A DNA stretch of 64,000 nt, from NCBI RefSeq assembly GCF_000203815.1, contig NW_004457624.1, forward strand, positions 2,852,001 through 2,916,000, in the 5' to 3' direction. This document shows, in pieces, positions 47,607 to 59,748 of the stretch. This DNA comes from Cavenderia fasciculata (lineage: Eukaryota > Evosea > Eumycetozoa > Acytosteliales > Cavenderiaceae). The notes beneath the pieces were generated by a model, which worked only from the letters and a program-made list of their open reading frames with translations, ran no database searches and had not been told where the DNA came from. A program made the translations under genes and the position numbers. Within the stretch, counting starts at the first letter, position 1, and each line of letters starts with the position of its first letter.

Positions 47607-48866
47607 TTATTGATTTGTTGATGGTGGTTCAGTTGTAGCCATCATAGATAATAGTAAATTTTGATTTTCTAGTAATTGGTCTTGTAAGTTTTCATATCCA
47701 CCTTGATCATCTCCATCTTGTTGTTCATCAATATTTGTTTGTTCAACAACACCATCACCACCATTTTGATTGGTTTCATTATTACGATTGTTGTTGACAT
47801 CATTATCACGATTGTAGTCATCATCATCACCAGTATGGCCTTCTGGATCATATTGATGTAAAGCTTTTCTCCATATTTTAATTTGTGCAGCCCAAGACCT
47901 ACGACTACAAGATTGATATTTAGATGGTGTCATTGGATGACCTTTTTTTCGTTGGTCTTTTGGTACTGTATTGATATAGTTGTCATATCCAATCGTATTC
48001 TTTCCATAATCAATATCTTTTTGTCTAGATTGTAGTTTTAATGGATCGGTTTCCTGTTGACTTAATAATACTTTGTTGGTATATCCATAATAATGTACAT
48101 ATTTATGTTTTTTGTTGTTTTTGTTATTATTATTGGTGTTGTTAATTGTATGATTTGACATGGATAGATAATAAAATAGATAGTTGAGTTGAAAAGTATG
48201 CAAATGAATGATTGAATGATTGATCGTTTGTAGTTGATTGTTGTTCAATGGTCCATAATAAGATTTAATTCAAATTAAATTAATTGTGTATCGTATCGAA
48301 GTTCGTTCATATTAGGTGATAAATGAAATGAAATACGCGTTAGAGAGGAGGGAGAGACAATGGAAAGGCATTATTATTATGATGAATTCCAATAAAAATG
48401 AGATCTTTTGCGTTGTAAACATACCATCAGGAACAGATCCATAAAATTTACTGTTTACTGTTGTTGATGCTTTTTGGTCAAGGTTATCTTTGACCATACC
48501 ATTACTATTACTATCACTGTTATTATTATTACTACGTTGATTATCACGTTGACTATTATTATTATTTCGATTATTATTAGTTCGTTTATAAGGGTCGTAA
48601 TGATTACTTTTATTTTGATGATTATTATATCTTGAAGAAGAGGTGGACGAAGAGGAATATGATGATGAACGATAATTTCTGTTGTTGTTGTTGTCATCTT
48701 CACCATCGCTATCATTTCTTTTAGATCTATCTCTTCTATTATCGTTTGATGATGACCTACTCGTCCTATCATCATGACGATAATAAGAGGGTGTTGTGGT
48801 ACTACGATTATCATTATCGTACCTTTGATTACTATTACTATTACTATTATTATTATTGGGTTCCAT
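47607..48866 (-). CDS. slbp: Histone stem-loop-binding protein SLBP
   Basis: SLBP binds the 3' stem-loop of replication-dependent histone mRNAs and is needed for their processing and translation. The RNA-binding domain is clear: ETDPLKLQSRQKDIDYGKNTIGYDNYINTVPKDQ ending SRRSWAAQIKIWRKALHQYDP. It includes the family's YGKNTIGYD and the SRRSW block that follows the TP-x-K motif (MTPSKYQSCSRRSW). I join exon 1 (48866-48425, Asn/Arg/Ser-rich) to exon 2 (48070-47607) across a 354-bp intron with a GTATGT donor and CAAAG acceptor. This gives 301 residues in frame. Support is phase agreement and the total absence of AG for over 330 nt before the acceptor. The alternative is a single exon starting at the ATG at 48161 (MSNHTINN...). 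The C-tail is acidic/Asn-rich. Confidence 0.85.
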
Positions 48867-49048
48867 TATCGATCGTTCAATAAAGATATCTTGATAGAAA
48901 TGTATGTGATGAAATTATCTTGACTCTTCTACTTTTCCCTCTTTTTTTTAAAAATTTTGGGTTGTCTCATCATGAAATGAGCTTCAACACATTTCTCAAC
49001 CAAAACAAGATATATATTTAAATAACAGAGATATATAGCTATCTATCT
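48867..49048. promoter_or_regulatory. Compact divergent promoter, SLBP / haspin-like kinase
   Basis: Only 182 bp separate the two ATGs, so an S-phase factor and a probable mitotic kinase share regulatory DNA. It is AT-rich with a T-run at 48942-48957. I see no named cell-cycle motif. Confidence 0.5.
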
Positions 49049-50959
49049 ATGATTAAACAACAAGGAGGTAGAACAAGTACAAGAGGTGGAGGGTCAGCAG
49101 AGGATGACCAGAAAAATTCATCGGAATGGGTACAGAGACATACCAATCTGATGAATACACCTGACACCTACTTTTGTACAAAAAGTGGATTAGATAGAAG
49201 AATAAAAGATGGAGATAATGAAGACGAAGATGGTAATTATGATGATGATGAAGATGAAGAGTATCTAGAGAATTTAAATGAAAAGTTTCAAAAGAATATG
49301 AAGTTGTCATCATCTTCCTCTTCTTCATTGAATGGTGCTAGCAAGAACAAGAATAACAAGAATAATAAGACACAGACATCGTCAACATATCGTATGGATA
49401 GGTCAATAACATCATCACAAGGTAAACATGGACAAGTGTTTTTTGTAAAGTCTGCTGCTGGAACTGGGTCGTTGTTGTCGTCGTCGTCGTCGTCGGGTTC
49501 CAACACCACCACAACCACTGCCACATTGTATGCAGTCAAGAGACAGTATATAGCAGCACCAAAAGATGGATTAGACAAGTGTTATAGAGAGTTGTTGATC
49601 TTTCAGCAGTTGGGTGCGATGATGGATACAAACAAGTGCTGTAACTTTATCAAACTTATCGAGTGGTACAAGTCGTTGCCGTCATCTGACGCGGACCGTG
49701 ACAACAACCTATTGTCCAAACACGCTATTCCCAAGAGCGACCTACAGTCACAACAGTACATGAACTATGTGATGGAGTATGCCAACCTCAAGAGCATGGC
49801 AGACTATCGAGTTGGCCAAGAAATCACTCTTGACCACTTCCAATCCATGCTCTTTCAAATCATCTATGCTCTCTCTATTTCGCAGAAAGAGATGGAGTTT
49901 ATGCACAACGATCTTCATATTGGCAACATTCTATTACAGTCGTTTAAAGAGCCACAAAAGTACATCATGTACCGTGACGCCGACCGTCGTTGGTTTGTAG
50001 GTCACAATATTGTCAAAATTAGTGATTATGGTCTCTCTCGTATTAAATTAAGTAATAATAATAATAATAATAATGGTTCAAAGGGTACTATTATTTATAA
50101 CCCAAAGAATGCAGATAGTAAACATTTCATTGGAACGTACGATCTCATAAAGTTGGTTACATCGATCAACAGTATTAAAATATCCGATATTGGAGCACCA
50201 GCCAATGCAGAGCTAAAAAAACACCTCGTTAACCTTAAAAAGAGAATGTTGATGTTTGTCTATCCCAACCAACTCTTATCACATCCCTTCTTTGAATCAC
50301 TCCAATACCCACCCGAAGATGCAACCATTGACAATTGCATTAGAATTTCAAGTGATGGAGTGATCGATGATCAAGATGACACTGAATTCTTTAAATCAAT
50401 CTTGGAAGGTGAAGAAGAAGAGGTTCAAGTGGAGATAAATTCAGATTCAGAAGACAACAACAATAACAATAACTATTCACAACAACAACCACCATCAACA
50501 CCTGTATCCAAGCAATCAGGAAACATATTCAAATCACCAATGCCATCATCAACAATCAAAATTCATAAAACACCTGGATCAGTTTCACGTGTTGTTGTAG
50601 TGACACCCCATAAAACACCCAAATCAGTGGTTCGTTCCAATCTTGCCATCGTTTCTACACCAAATGAATATAAACTTTATCTAAAGAGTTTTAATTCAAG
50701 ATTAAGTAAAAGAAATCTAAAATTGGATTTCAAAGTCAAAGAAGAAGAAAAAGAGGAAGAGAAAGAGGAGGAAAAGGAGGATTCAGAAGAAGATGAAGAA
50801 GATGAAGAAGATGAAGAGGATGAAGAGGATGAAGAAGATTCTGATCAAGATTCAATCGATGAAGAAATTAAAAGTTTAAGATTAAAGATTCACCAAGCTC
50901 AAACAAGTGATCAAAAAGATCAACAACTAGATTCAGAAGAAGAAACGGATGAGGAAGAG

Positions 50960-50991
<32 letters not shown>

Positions 50992-51127
50992 GGAAGAGGA
51001 AGAGGAAGAGGAAGAGGAAGAAGAAAAGGAAAAAGAGGAAGAAGAAAAAGAACAAGTAGTTCCAGTTCCAGTTGTCAATCGTAGAAAAAAACTAATCAAA
51101 ACTGGAAAAATTAAAACAAGAAGGTAA
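49049..51127 (+). CDS. Haspin-like protein kinase with acidic tail
   Basis: A single exon gives 692 residues. Residues 1-110 are acidic/Ser-rich. The kinase domain (about 115-430) has YAVKRQ (beta-3 Lys), CYRELLIFQQL (C-helix Glu) and YVMEYANL (hinge). Its catalytic loop FMHNDLHIGNIL (D288) mirrors haspin's FMHRDLHWGNVL, and VKISDYGLSR replaces DFG with DYG, as haspin-like kinases use DYT. Haspin phosphorylates histone H3 Thr3 in mitosis. The catalytic-loop Arg of HRD is Asn here. The C-terminal 260 residues include Thr-Pro motifs (KTPGSVSR, HKTPKSVV) and Glu runs at about 565-610 and 640-675. Confidence in the kinase fold is high, and in the haspin subgroup moderate. Confidence 0.72.
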
Positions 51128-51369
51128 TTTTATTTTAAAGAGGCTAATTAAATCGTAAAATCATAAATATAATAATACTATACATAATAGTAGTAATAAT
51201 AATAATAATAATAATAAATATCATTACCGCAACTGTTTAATTATTGTTGTTGGTTCCCATTAATTAAAAAAAATAATAATAATATTAAATGATAATCCAA
51301 AATTGGAAACATCGATATGTGTCATTTTCAATTGATCAAGTTTCATTAATTTAAAGATCGATACTCAGA

Positions 51370-52497
51370 ATGAGCGATAGATATAGAGACAGAGATAGAG
51401 AATATCGAGATAGAGATCATAGAGGAGGTGATAGAAACGATAATTATAATCGATCATATGACAATAGAGATAGAGGAGGAGGAGGAGGAGATAATAGAGA
51501 TAATTATAGAGGAGGAGGAGAAAGTAGAGATAGAGTAGATAATAGAGACAATAGAGACAATAGAGACAATAGAGGAGATAATAATAGAGATGGTCAACGC
51601 GGAGGATACAATAATAATAATAATAATAGAGGAGGAAGACCCAATAATAATAGAGATATAAATAAAGACGAAGAATATAAACGATTGAGAGAATTAAAGA
51701 ATATAGATCGAACGAAAAGAGAAAGACAACATAAAGAAGAGGAAGAAAGATTTGGAAAGATGAGCGAAGAAGATAGATACGGTAAAAAGAGATTTGAAAG
51801 AGATGAAGATCAACAAGAAGACGACCAAGATGATAGACCAAAGAAAAAGAAGGAACAACCCGATTTCAAACCATCGGGAGCATTGATAGATGACCTAAAG
51901 ATGAAGAGTAGTGGAACGGAATCAGTCAGCGCGGCTGCATCGACAGTAGCTTTGAAATGGACTGAACCACACGAGGCTAGATTACCAACCAAACGATTTG
52001 TACTATACCCATTCAAAGATGGAAAATCACTTGATCCATATCACCTCCACCGACAAAAATCCTATCTCATTGGTCGTGATCGAACCATTTCCGATATTCC
52101 AGCTGATCATCCATCCTGTTCATCTCAACATGCCATCATTGTCTATAGAATGGTAAATACAGAAGTTGATGGTGAATCGGTTAAAATTATAAGGTATGTG
52201 AAATGAAACAAACCAAACAAATCATTTTAAACAGACCCTGGAAATATATTCAAATTATTTATTATTTATTTATTTATTATTTATTTATTTAGACCATATT
52301 TATTGGATTTAGATAGTACAAATGGAACAAGTTTAAATGGAAACAAAGTTGGTACATTACAATACATAGAGTTAAGATCAAGAGATATGATTAGATTTGG
52401 ATTGAGTTCACGTGAATATATATTACTACAAGAAGACGAAAAAGATGATGAAAGTAGTGGTGACAGCGACAATGAAAGTAATTCTGATGATAACTAA
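51370..52497 (+). CDS. snip1: FHA-domain protein SNIP1 / DAWDLE homologue
   Basis: Exons 51370-52193 and 52293-52497 give 342 residues. Residues 1-100 are Arg/Asp/Gly/Asn-rich (RDRDREYRDRDHR). The conserved core KWTEPHEARLPTKRFVLYPFKDG precedes the FHA domain: HRQKSYLIGRDRTISDIPADHPSCSSQHAIIVYR, then PYLLDLDSTNGTSLNGNKV and the ending GLSSREYILLQED. All match animal SNIP1 and plant DDL. The FHA phosphopeptide-binding residues (R of GR, SS.QH, NGT) are present. SNIP1 is a spliceosome-associated factor and DDL promotes Dicer processing of miRNA precursors. A Dicer-like gene is in the same window. A decayed copy of the 3' end lies at 52878-52924. Confidence 0.92.
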
Positions 52498-52623
52498 TAA
52501 ATCTAAATGTGATCTTTTGATCCATTTATATAACTCATGTTTAAATTAATTTCTAAAAATAATTATTGATGGTTTTTGGATCATCTGATTCTTCATAGCA
52601 ACGACCAGAGATTGGGGCTTCAA

Positions 52624-52827
52624 ATGATTGGTGGATGCAAATATGATATGACAGTACCATACAATGCTCTCTACACGATCATTGGCATAAAAGGATCCTC
52701 TCCTGGATCAGCAATGGAGATGGATTCAGAGATCAAATCAAAACTTGTAATGGGTTCCTTTTTTAGAGCACTCTCCGATTACTTGACAAATAATTTTAAT
52801 GGTAGATTTAATATTTGGAAAAATTAA
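52624..52827 (+). pseudogene. Short ORF, possible gene fragment
   Basis: 67 residues from the ATG at 52624 (MIGGCKYDMTVPYNALYTII...), with less AT-rich codons than its flanks. The frame is also open upstream to about 52576. It includes GIKGSSPGSAMEMDSEIKSK and ends FNGRFNIWKN. I do not recognise it. Lying between the SNIP1 stop and a decayed copy of the SNIP1 tail, it may be a captured or leftover gene piece. It could equally be a real small gene. Confidence 0.35.
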
Positions 52828-52877
52828 ACAACCCTTGATAATACAAATATGGACGAATGAATTGTCATAGTATAAGG

Positions 52878-52924
52878 AATGACAGCGATAATGAAAGTAA
52901 TTCATACAATAGACAATAAATCTA
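52878..52924 (+). pseudogene. Decayed duplicate of the SNIP1 3' end
   Basis: tgacagcgataatgaaag and taattc, then caataaatcta repeat the last coding bases and stop region of SNIP1 at 52459-52505 (tgacagcgacaatgaaag...aataaatcta). About 37 of 47 positions agree without gaps. It lies 419 bp after the original with a gene-like fragment in between. Confidence 0.7.
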
Positions 52925-52963
52925 ATTAAAATTAAATTAAGTTCTTTTATGTAAAAATGATTT

Positions 52964-55900
52964 TTAAAGTATTGATTCTTCTTCTTGTGGTTCTTCTGGC
53001 ACTGGATCAACAATTTCTTCTTGATTGTTTGTTTCTTGTTCTTCGTCATCTTCAAATTCTTTAATATCCAATTCTTCCAATTGTTTAATTTCACTAGTTT
53101 CTTTTAAATCATCGACAATAATGACTTGCTCATCATCATCTTGTTCATCCAATTCATCTTTAATTTCTTCAAAGTGATCGTCTACATCTTCTTCAGTTGT
53201 TTGTTTTTCTTCATGATCCATTTCTTCTTGTTGTTCAACTAAAACTGGGCTATCTTGTTGTTGTTCTTGTTGTTCAACTTTTTCCTCTTTTTCCTCTTCT
53301 TCATCTTCAACCTTTTCCTCCTCTTCTTCTTTTTCTTGTTCTTGTTCTTTTGGTTGTTGAACAAGAAGAGAAGTAATTGGAGATGATAGTGTAGGAGTTG
53401 GAGAGAATAGATTTTGGGTTACTTGTGGTTGTTTTTGGATAGTAGTAACAGGAGGATCAAGGGGAAGGGGATCTGGAGTGGTAATGGGAGCGATTGGAGA
53501 GAGAGCATTTTTACCGAATCGAGTCAAGAGTGTCATGAGAGAGGATCTGATTTCTGCATTGTCATTGAGTGAAAGATCAATCAACGATGGATAGAGAGTT
53601 GGAAAGTGGGTTGAGAATTGGAGGCCACTGTACTTGTCAATGTTGTGAATCATTAATTTTACAATCATGACAATGGGAGCTGGAGTAACGGCCTTTCCAT
53701 TCCATTCTTGGATTAAGTCAACCACCAATCCATTGATCAAGATTTCAACTTGGTTTTGACGATCTTGACAGTGTTGATTTAAAAACATTTCAAAGCCAAA
53801 CTCTAACAAGCAAGACAGCGAGGTGGTTTCAAAATGAAGCTTGAGTTGAAGTTGTTGGTGGCTGATTGGTTGTAGGGTTGGTGAGCCAGACACTGGTGAA
53901 GATGGAGCACTTGTCGAGGACGACGACTGATGAACCAAAAAGGATGATTTGTCTAATTTCTTGGCCAATTTGTATATGAATGACCAATACTGAATAATGT
54001 CAATACAGAATTGCTTTGGTACTTGTTTGTAAATCTCTACCACTACATGAGTCATTTTTTGCATCATATTTGTAATGATCTGCCAATTGTATAGGGTTAC
54101 AAACGACACTGGGATATCGATACCAAATAACAACTCGTCCAACTTTTTACCGGCCAAGTCTTCAGTACCACCACCCAACAATGAAAAGTCTTGGGGCAAA
54201 GTATTATTTTGAGAAACCAACAATTGATAATATATTTCATTACCAATCAATTTTGAAATTTGTTGCCAATGTTCTTGATTAAAATAACATCCACATTTTT
54301 GAATAAATTTACATAAATATTCACATCCAATATTTGATACTACTTGATTTACTAAAAATAAATAAATAATTAGTCATTTTTAATTTTTATCCGCATGTTT
54401 CTTCTTTGATACATTACAATTATAAACAAAAGATTCAAATAAATTAATTAAAATTGGATAAAAGTTAATTAATTGATCATGATGATTATAAAATAGATTA
54501 ATAAAATCATTTAATAATGATGGACATGTTTGTTTTACCCAAATAAATTCCTACAAAAAAAATAGAAATAGAAATAGAAAAAGATTAATATTATATCTAC
54601 CTACTACTTTGATTCTTTTTTTTTTTCTATTTGTACTTACAAAATCATTTATAGCTAGAGCTTTTTTAGAATTTATAATTTTTTTGATAATTTTGATTAA
54701 TTCATTAATGATAAGAGACCAAGTATCTTGAGTAAAAGTGGTAGAAAGATTTTGTAAAAAGGAGAACAGCATGGAAGAGGATAGTGAACGAACAGATTCA
54801 CTGTCATGGGTAATGGGGGTAATGAGAGCCTTGAGGATCAATGGACGGTAGTCTTTTCCGGCACTGTCAATGATCAATTGATTACGGGTGAGTTGATCGA
54901 GAATATTGACAGCCTTTAGGGAGATTTCATTAAAGTGAACGGCGGGTGCAGCAAATCTACCAATACAATTGATTAAATCTTGGTAGTGATGAGAGGGTAC
55001 CTGAGAAAGAATCTTTGGTTGTGTAATAGATTCTACAATTTGGAAGGCAAGAACGACAATTGGTTCATAGGGAACTGTCGAGCCAAGACTGAGTACATTG
55101 AGAATAGTCTTCCAACCACTCTTGATATTTTGTGACTTTGATTGGATAAGATTACCAACACAACGGATAATAAGCTCTCGGATTTGGACAGAGTTGTTGC
55201 TTGACATGACCGTTTCAAAGGGCATTAAAAATTCATTTTGGAAATTATAATTGGACATTTCCTCTCTTTCCAAATACTTGTTGGCCAGTTGACGTAACGA
55301 GTCGATTGCATGTAATGCCAAATCATTATTGTTGTGTTGTCCAACACGAATAAAATGACTAACTGCAATCTCCCACATGTTGTAAAATACCAATCTAATT
55401 CTTCTCTTTAAATTATATTCAATCACTTCAACCAATTTCATTACACTATAAATTCTTGAATAATGATTAATTTCTTCTTCTGATACTTCAACTAAACATT
55501 TTATAAATGTTATAATTGAATCCTAAAAAAAACAATTAAATAAATATTTCTTTCTTTTTCTATTTCTTTTTTTTTGTTTACTTACATCTGATAAATAAAT
55601 GGTATTTGTAAAAATTCTTTCAATTTGAATTGAATCAAAAACAGTATCTTTTGGATATTCTTCAACCAAGATTCTAATCTTATTTTGTAAAGAATTTTGT
55701 GAAAATTCAACGACTGAGGGGAAGTTTACGGTCGGTGAGAGAGCCTTTTGATTGGATAATGGTTGGTTGGTTGGTTGGGCCGAGTGTTGAGGAGGAGTGT
55801 TTTGAGAGTCATTGATGAGATGGAGTCTCTCGAGGATGCAAATAGTCTTGAGGATGGGCGTCCAAGAATCTTGTAAATAGTTACCTTCGGTGGTACCAAT

Positions 55901-58900
55901 TTGAACAAGAGCTTTGATACAATCGATATTCTTGATAGAGATTTCACGGGCAGAGTCCAAAAGACAGAGTTTGGAGAGTGAAGTGATAAAAGATGATCTT
56001 TCGACATTTAGGTAAAAGATACAACTGACACGAACGGCATAAGAGAGACCGTCAAGACACAATTGAATAATCTTTCTGTCCTTGCTTTCATCCAAAATGA
56101 CGCTAAGTGTTGACAAGACATAACACCAAGTCGAGATAAACATTGGGCTAACATGTTCAATATTTCGAGCACGATAAAACTTTGATTTCTTTTCCAACTT
56201 TGACTTGATCAATTTTTGACATTGTTCAACTATATAATCTCCTTCCTTGTTGAATCTTAATAATCTTTCTTGAGATGCAGAATTTCTAAGTGTACCATTA
56301 ACATATCCACTACCATTATTATTATTATTATTATTATTATTACCGTTACCGCCGGTGGTATTATCCTCTTCATCTTGTTTTTCTTGTTGATCAAACAATA
56401 TAAAAGATTCCAATGCCATTCTATCATACATTGCCAATAGATATTGTTCATCAAAATCCTTTTTGTTGTTTTGTTTTGAATTCATCTTCAACCATGCTTC
56501 TTTGGTTATTTTGGTAATAATTGATGGGTTTCTTAAATCTGATGTTAATATTATAATTGAATATGATAATAAATATGCAGATTCTATAAAATAAAAGAAA
56601 TAAAGATTAATATTATATTAATATAGTTATATTAATATAGTTATATTATATTGTTTTTTTTATATTTACCAGCATTTAATAAATGAATTTTTTCAGATTG
56701 ATTATCACTAAAATATTTCTCAGCAAACTTTTCAATTAATCTATCCATTGAATTATTTTCATGACCATTAATTAAAATGGATGATAAAAGTGATTTTAAT
56801 GCTTGATCAATTTCCATCTTTTTAAAATCAAATAAATCAATATATTTATATAATATATTAATATTAAATGAATTCCTAAATAAAATCAAATACATAAATA
56901 AATATTAATATTCATATATATTTGTTTTCTTTTTTTTGGCTTACGGTAATAATAAATATTGAGAAATTTTTTTTGGAATTAAATCTGATTGATTTTTTAA
57001 AAAGAGAGCAACATCTATAGGGTTTTCTTTAAGATAACCACATTGAATTAAAAAGTCGATACCCTTGTTTGGAGTCATTGAATTGAATTTTGACTTTCCT
57101 TGTTCCAAAAATTGTTGTTTTTGTTTCTCGTCGATCGATGAACGTAGGGGATGTTGGTTTTCAATCTTTTTCTGGAGTTTTTCCATTTCCTCAATCTCTT
57201 GTTGGTCCTTTTCCTGTTGTTCTTCTTTTTGCAAATCTACTTCACGTTGTTTTTCGATTCTCTTGTTCTCGTCGTAGATTTCCTTGGACCAATCGACCAA
57301 ACTCTTCATAATCGTGACGATACACTCGAGACCGAGTGTCTTGAATTTGGTGTCTTCTGCCGATGTTTGGGGCGATCGTTCGATTTGGCCGCTGCTAGCT
57401 CCCTGTGCAACCTTGGAGAGTTCATAGACCATTCTCTCGAAAATATCCTTGTGTTCGGGATCACGATCATAGTTTACAAATATATCGGCAATGGTTTGCG
57501 GGTTCTTGGAGATTTCAAATAAAACGGGCAACACCAACCATTTCTTTTTGACAGATACATTTTGACTGGAAAGTGTCTCGAGAATCACCTTTGAAAAGAA
57601 TTGTCCAATCTCTTCCTTGAGGTGTTCCTTGAAATGAATGATGAGAGAGAGGAATATTTGAAGGGTGATCTTAAACTCCATCAGATTGGAACTGCTGCCG
57701 TTGGCCAACAGTGAGATGGATAGATACCGCTTGATGGCACTATTGATAAACTTTTCAGACATTTTCAACGATGGCAATGGATTCTCGAGTATACGTTGTA
57801 ACAATTCCAATGATAACAATTTACTCTTCATTTCATGTGAATCCAATGCTGCTCCCACTGGTACATCCTTTTTTGATAATTTACAAAATGCTCTAAATAA
57901 TAATATTACATCTGATAAATCTGTATTATAATTATGTATTATTCTAAAGGTAAATAAAAATAAAAGTATAAGTATAAAATGTAGAGAATGTCATTTGGTT
58001 GATAATTTTACCTTTCTTCATCTTTATCAAGTTGATGATTATTATTTGATTTTGTTGGAGTTCCAGTACTAACAGTAGTATTGGTATGATTGTTATTATT
58101 ATTATTGTTGTTGGTTGATTTTTGATTAATTAATCTTTCTCTATCAAATGAAGATTTATCAAATCTTTGTAATATAGAATCAACCATTTGGAATAATGTA
58201 CTCTTGGCAGCCATGATATTATTCTTGTTTTGACAAACCAAATAAATATTATAACAACTACGAATAGCTCCCATTAAACATGTATCATGTATACCACATG
58301 TTGGTGTTATAACTGCTGCTAATAATGTCTAAATAAAAGATAATATATATATTTGTTAGATATATTGATTATCTCTTTCTCTATATCTCTCTTTCTCTCT
58401 TACTTTAATGATTGAAAGTTGAACATTTTGATCTTGAAAATCAAAATAGGAACCAATTAAATCAACTACAGTTTCAACCAATTTCTTTCCTTCTGGTGCA
58501 GGTGCACCTATCACTCCATTTGAAACTGGTGGACTTGTTAAATCCATTAATTGTGGTTTAATAATCAATGATAATAATTTCTTTAAAAAGAAAAATGAAT
58601 GAGTTAGAATGGGAAAGGTTTGATCAATGCAATGACACTGTGATTCACTAATATATATATATCTTACTTCTAAACCATCGAGTCCAGCAAATACTAATTT
58701 AGCATCCTTTGTTTCCAATGCAAGTTTACATGGTATGAATATTTTATTTGCCAAGTATTCATAGTCCTTATCACTTTAAATATAGATAGATAGAGACAAA
58801 GAATGATAATTAGATATATAATATAATCTCTGACATGTGACAGACACATACGTTATTACATCATGAGGAGAAGAGGAAAAGATAGGAGAATCACGAATCG

Positions 58901-59000
58901 TATCTTGTGCAGTTTTACATGCTTCTCTCAAAGTATTTGCCTTTCTTGGACATATATTGAATATGTTTTGAACTGTTCTATTTAAAGGTATTGGATCCAT
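52964..59000 (-). CDS. BIG/Sec7-type Arf guanine-nucleotide exchange factor
   Basis: The family exchanges GDP for GTP on Arf at the trans-Golgi to start vesicle coats. Ten exons (59000-58852, 58773-58668, 58580-58404, 58328-58012, 57943-56945, 56875-56670, 56583-55586, 55522-54641, 54550-54418, 54351-52964) give 1784 residues, the usual BIG1/2-Sec7 size. DCB/HUS regions fill the first 500 residues, including the family block VDWSKEIYDEN. The Sec7 domain spans about 520-720. It contains FDFKKMEIDQALKSLL, the catalytic Glu (E622, in NGHENNSMDR), and SAYLLSYSIIILTSDLRNP. HDS domains follow (SPMFISTWCYVLSTLSV; LRQLANKYLEREEMSNYNFQNEFLMPFE). The C-terminus has Glu/Gln-rich acidic tracts. The retained Glu finger argues against a Mon2-type relative. 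The donor of exon 9 (GTAATG) is non-standard but is the only one that keeps the frame. Confidence 0.93.
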
Positions 59001-59748
59001 TCCTAGATACCCTATCTTGTTGTTGTTGTTGTTGTTGTCGTTCAACCACTAATTCTAATCTATCTACACAAACTAAACTAAAGGGTATTTTATCTATCTA
59101 TCTATCTAACTAGATACAACAACGTGAATGTGAATGAGAGGGGGGTCTGTGTAAAGATATATATATATATATGTATAAAAGAGAGTCGTGTCGTTTAGTA
59201 CTTTTGTAGTAGTGTGACTTGATTATATTGAGGACAAAAAGAGCAGCATGTTCTCTGTCCCAGTTCATTATTCACAATGATTTTAATTTTAATTTTTTTA
59301 ATCATCGCGCAATCCGATTAGTCCATGTTACAATCAATACCCAAATCAGTCAAAACATATATATTACTTGTTTGAGTTATTTCTAACATTCTTATTTATT
59401 ATTACCTTAAGATATAATTATTTAATAATGGATCGGTGTATACCAACAACATAAAATTCAAAACATAGTAATAATAATAATATTGATTCACTCGCGCTCT
59501 AATATTATTATCACAAAGATCTTTACGAAAACACTATCTTATTGCTTCTTGTAGTGTGTACATTATATCCTCCAAGTATAAAAAAATAAAGAGAAATTGA
59601 AGGTCATATTTATAAGCATTCAAACATTATATTGTGTTGAAACAAATTCCCGCCCTTTTTTCCCCTGACTTTGTAAATTAATTATTCTCTGAACATACAG
59701 GTCTTTTACTACACTTTATTGTGTTTGAATGAAAGAGTGTCAATGTAA
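59001..59748. promoter_or_regulatory. Divergent region, ArfGEF / TORTIFOLIA1-like
   Basis: No gene is seen. The region has (TCTA)n at 59092-59107, an (AT)n run at about 59158-59172, and GC-containing patches at 59300-59320 and 59490-59500. A CCCGCCC-type element at about 59650-59656 followed by T/C-runs lies about 95 bp upstream of the + strand ATG and is a plausible promoter. Confidence 0.4.

Larger units (their letters stand above)
52498..52963. other. 3' flank of SNIP1 with a gene-like fragment
   Basis: This stretch contains an open frame and a duplicated SNIP1 tail, both annotated separately; the remainder is AT-rich 3' flank. The following gene (ArfGEF) ends here on the opposite strand, so the region is convergent. 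Confidence 0.45.

Noticed and set aside
48161-48248. Upstream in-frame ATG (48248) as the SLBP start
   Set aside because: The added residues look like translated AT-rich non-coding DNA, and the stretch lies within the AG-free intron.
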